A stretch of 64,000 nt of DNA. It comes from Tetrahymena elliotti 4EA (Eukaryota > Ciliophora > Oligohymenophorea > Hymenostomatida > Tetrahymenidae). The first letter of the stretch is position 1. Each line of letters opens with the position of its first letter. The DNA lies in NCBI GenBank assembly GCA_000231825.2, contig JH720297.1, positions 246,857-310,856 of the forward strand. Reading direction: 5' to 3'. The notes under the pieces were generated by a model that saw only the letters and a program-made list of their open reading frames with translations, ran no database searches and was not told the origin of the DNA. The position numbers were made by a program, and so were the translations under genes. This document shows, piece after piece, positions 63,969 through 64,000 of this stretch.

Positions 63969-64000
63969 TCTAAACAAACTTTGTTTTTAAACAACACTGT

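Noticed and set aside
1..64000. tRNA, rRNA, CRISPR, telomere repeats, transposase or integrase genes
   Set aside because: I looked for T-arm-like blocks, direct repeat-spacer patterns, C4A2-type telomere arrays and DDE/integrase motifs by eye and found none convincing.

Overview
This window comes from a nuclear genome of a Tetrahymena-like oligohymenophorean ciliate, probably macronuclear. It is extremely AT-rich. Long reading frames appear only when TAA and TAG are read as glutamine and TGA is the only stop (translation table 6). Introns are mostly 40-120 nt, AT-rich, with GTA.../...AG borders, and Gln/Asn-rich proteins abound. Read with the standard code the window looks nearly gene-free. 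Five intronless frames (19006-21678, 30657-33170, 34516-36378, 41241-45473, 60939-63968) are open from ATG to TGA and divisible by three, which supports the code.

Layout. Positions 1-150 hold the 3' end of a plus-strand gene. 395-2701 (minus) is a secreted beta-propeller-like protein. 3763-7090 (plus) is a decayed Cys-rich membrane-protein gene with in-frame TGAs. 7267-14149 (plus) is a large multi-pass PAS-domain protein of the ciliate TmcB-like type. 14355-24640 holds three plus-strand paralogues of a family I cannot name: a frameshifted copy, an intact 890-aa copy (19006-21678) behind a triplicated ~300-bp leader, and a second decayed copy. 25258-30149 (plus) is a coiled-coil/ankyrin protein, convergent with 30657-33170 (minus), a Gln/Asn-rich protein with a folded C-terminus.

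34516-36378 (plus) encodes a RING/TRAF-type zinc-finger protein. 38885-40717 (plus) is a leucine-rich-repeat protein with a charged tail. 41241-45473 (minus) is a 1,410-aa receptor-like protein with tandem furin-like Cys repeats and several membrane spans. 45474-52340 is mostly non-coding. It holds a truncated copy of the 5' part of the next gene and about eight degenerate 220-290-bp repeats, two of which contain a one-mismatch version of the Tetrahymena chromosome breakage sequence. 52778-58819 (plus) encodes a SAPS-domain protein (PP6 regulatory-subunit family) with a very long Ser/Gln-rich tail. 59614-60447 (plus) is a protein N-terminal methyltransferase (NTMT1 family). 60939-63968 (minus) is a 1,009-aa disordered protein.

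There is no operon logic. The themes are surface and sensory proteins (Cys-rich receptors, PAS sensor, beta-propeller), signalling regulators (SAPS, TRAF/RING, NTMT), and much local duplication followed by decay. All translations were done by eye. Single-exon genes are secure to the base; exon borders elsewhere are predictions from splice signals and frame.
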